The translations under genes were made by a program, and so were the position numbers. Below are positions 6,349 to 6,351 of a stretch of DNA of 6,351 nucleotides, in pieces (the stretch's first letter is position 1; the number at the start of each line of letters is the position of its first letter). The DNA lies in assembly GCA_019115425.1 (NCBI GenBank), contig DXDO01000018.1, forward strand, positions 1 to 6,351. Reading direction: 5' to 3'. This DNA comes from Candidatus Agathobaculum merdigallinarum. Its GTDB lineage: Bacteria > Bacillota > Clostridia > Oscillospirales > Butyricicoccaceae. The notes beneath the pieces are model-generated. The model was not told the DNA's origin. It did no database searches and saw only the letters and a program-made list of their open reading frames with translations.

Positions 6349-6351
6349 AAA

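Overview
The window reads almost entirely on the minus strand and looks like one catabolic gene block from an anaerobic member of the Bacillota, probably Clostridia. The reasons are strong AGGAGG-type ribosome binding sites in front of nearly every gene, moderately GC-rich coding sequence, a GTG start, cysteine-rich proteins, and a molybdenum hydroxylase split into three subunits beside sugar-type ABC permeases. The taxonomic guess is inference. No RNA gene, CRISPR array, insertion sequence or phage gene is visible.

In the direction of transcription (high to low coordinates) the order is as follows. Two tandem RbsC-family ABC permeases (6335-5328 and 5324-4314) form the membrane part of an importer whose ATPase and binding protein are not in the window. 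Next are the three subunits of a xanthine dehydrogenase-family molybdenum hydroxylase: the large molybdopterin subunit (4285-1883), the 2Fe-2S subunit (1883-1377) and the FAD subunit (1377-508). After a 139-bp gap comes the 5' part of a metallo-beta-lactamase-fold hydrolase gene (368-1), cut by the window edge.

The first five genes are packed like one operon: 3-bp and 28-bp gaps, then two TAATG stop/start overlaps. The simplest reading is import of a small organic molecule followed by hydroxylation or dehydrogenation at the Mo centre, with electrons passing through two 2Fe-2S clusters to FAD. The hydrolase may act on the product. The substrate cannot be named. The large subunit keeps the catalytic Glu but lacks the residues that recognise xanthine in the bovine enzyme, and it lacks the CO dehydrogenase loop, so neither textbook substrate fits.

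The only substantial non-coding stretch, 369-507, is unusual. It has a perfect 15-bp inverted repeat whose arms lie 65 bp apart (401-415 and 481-495), enclosing a very AT-rich, partly palindromic core with a plausible promoter for the hydrolase gene. This is the best candidate for a regulatory element here.
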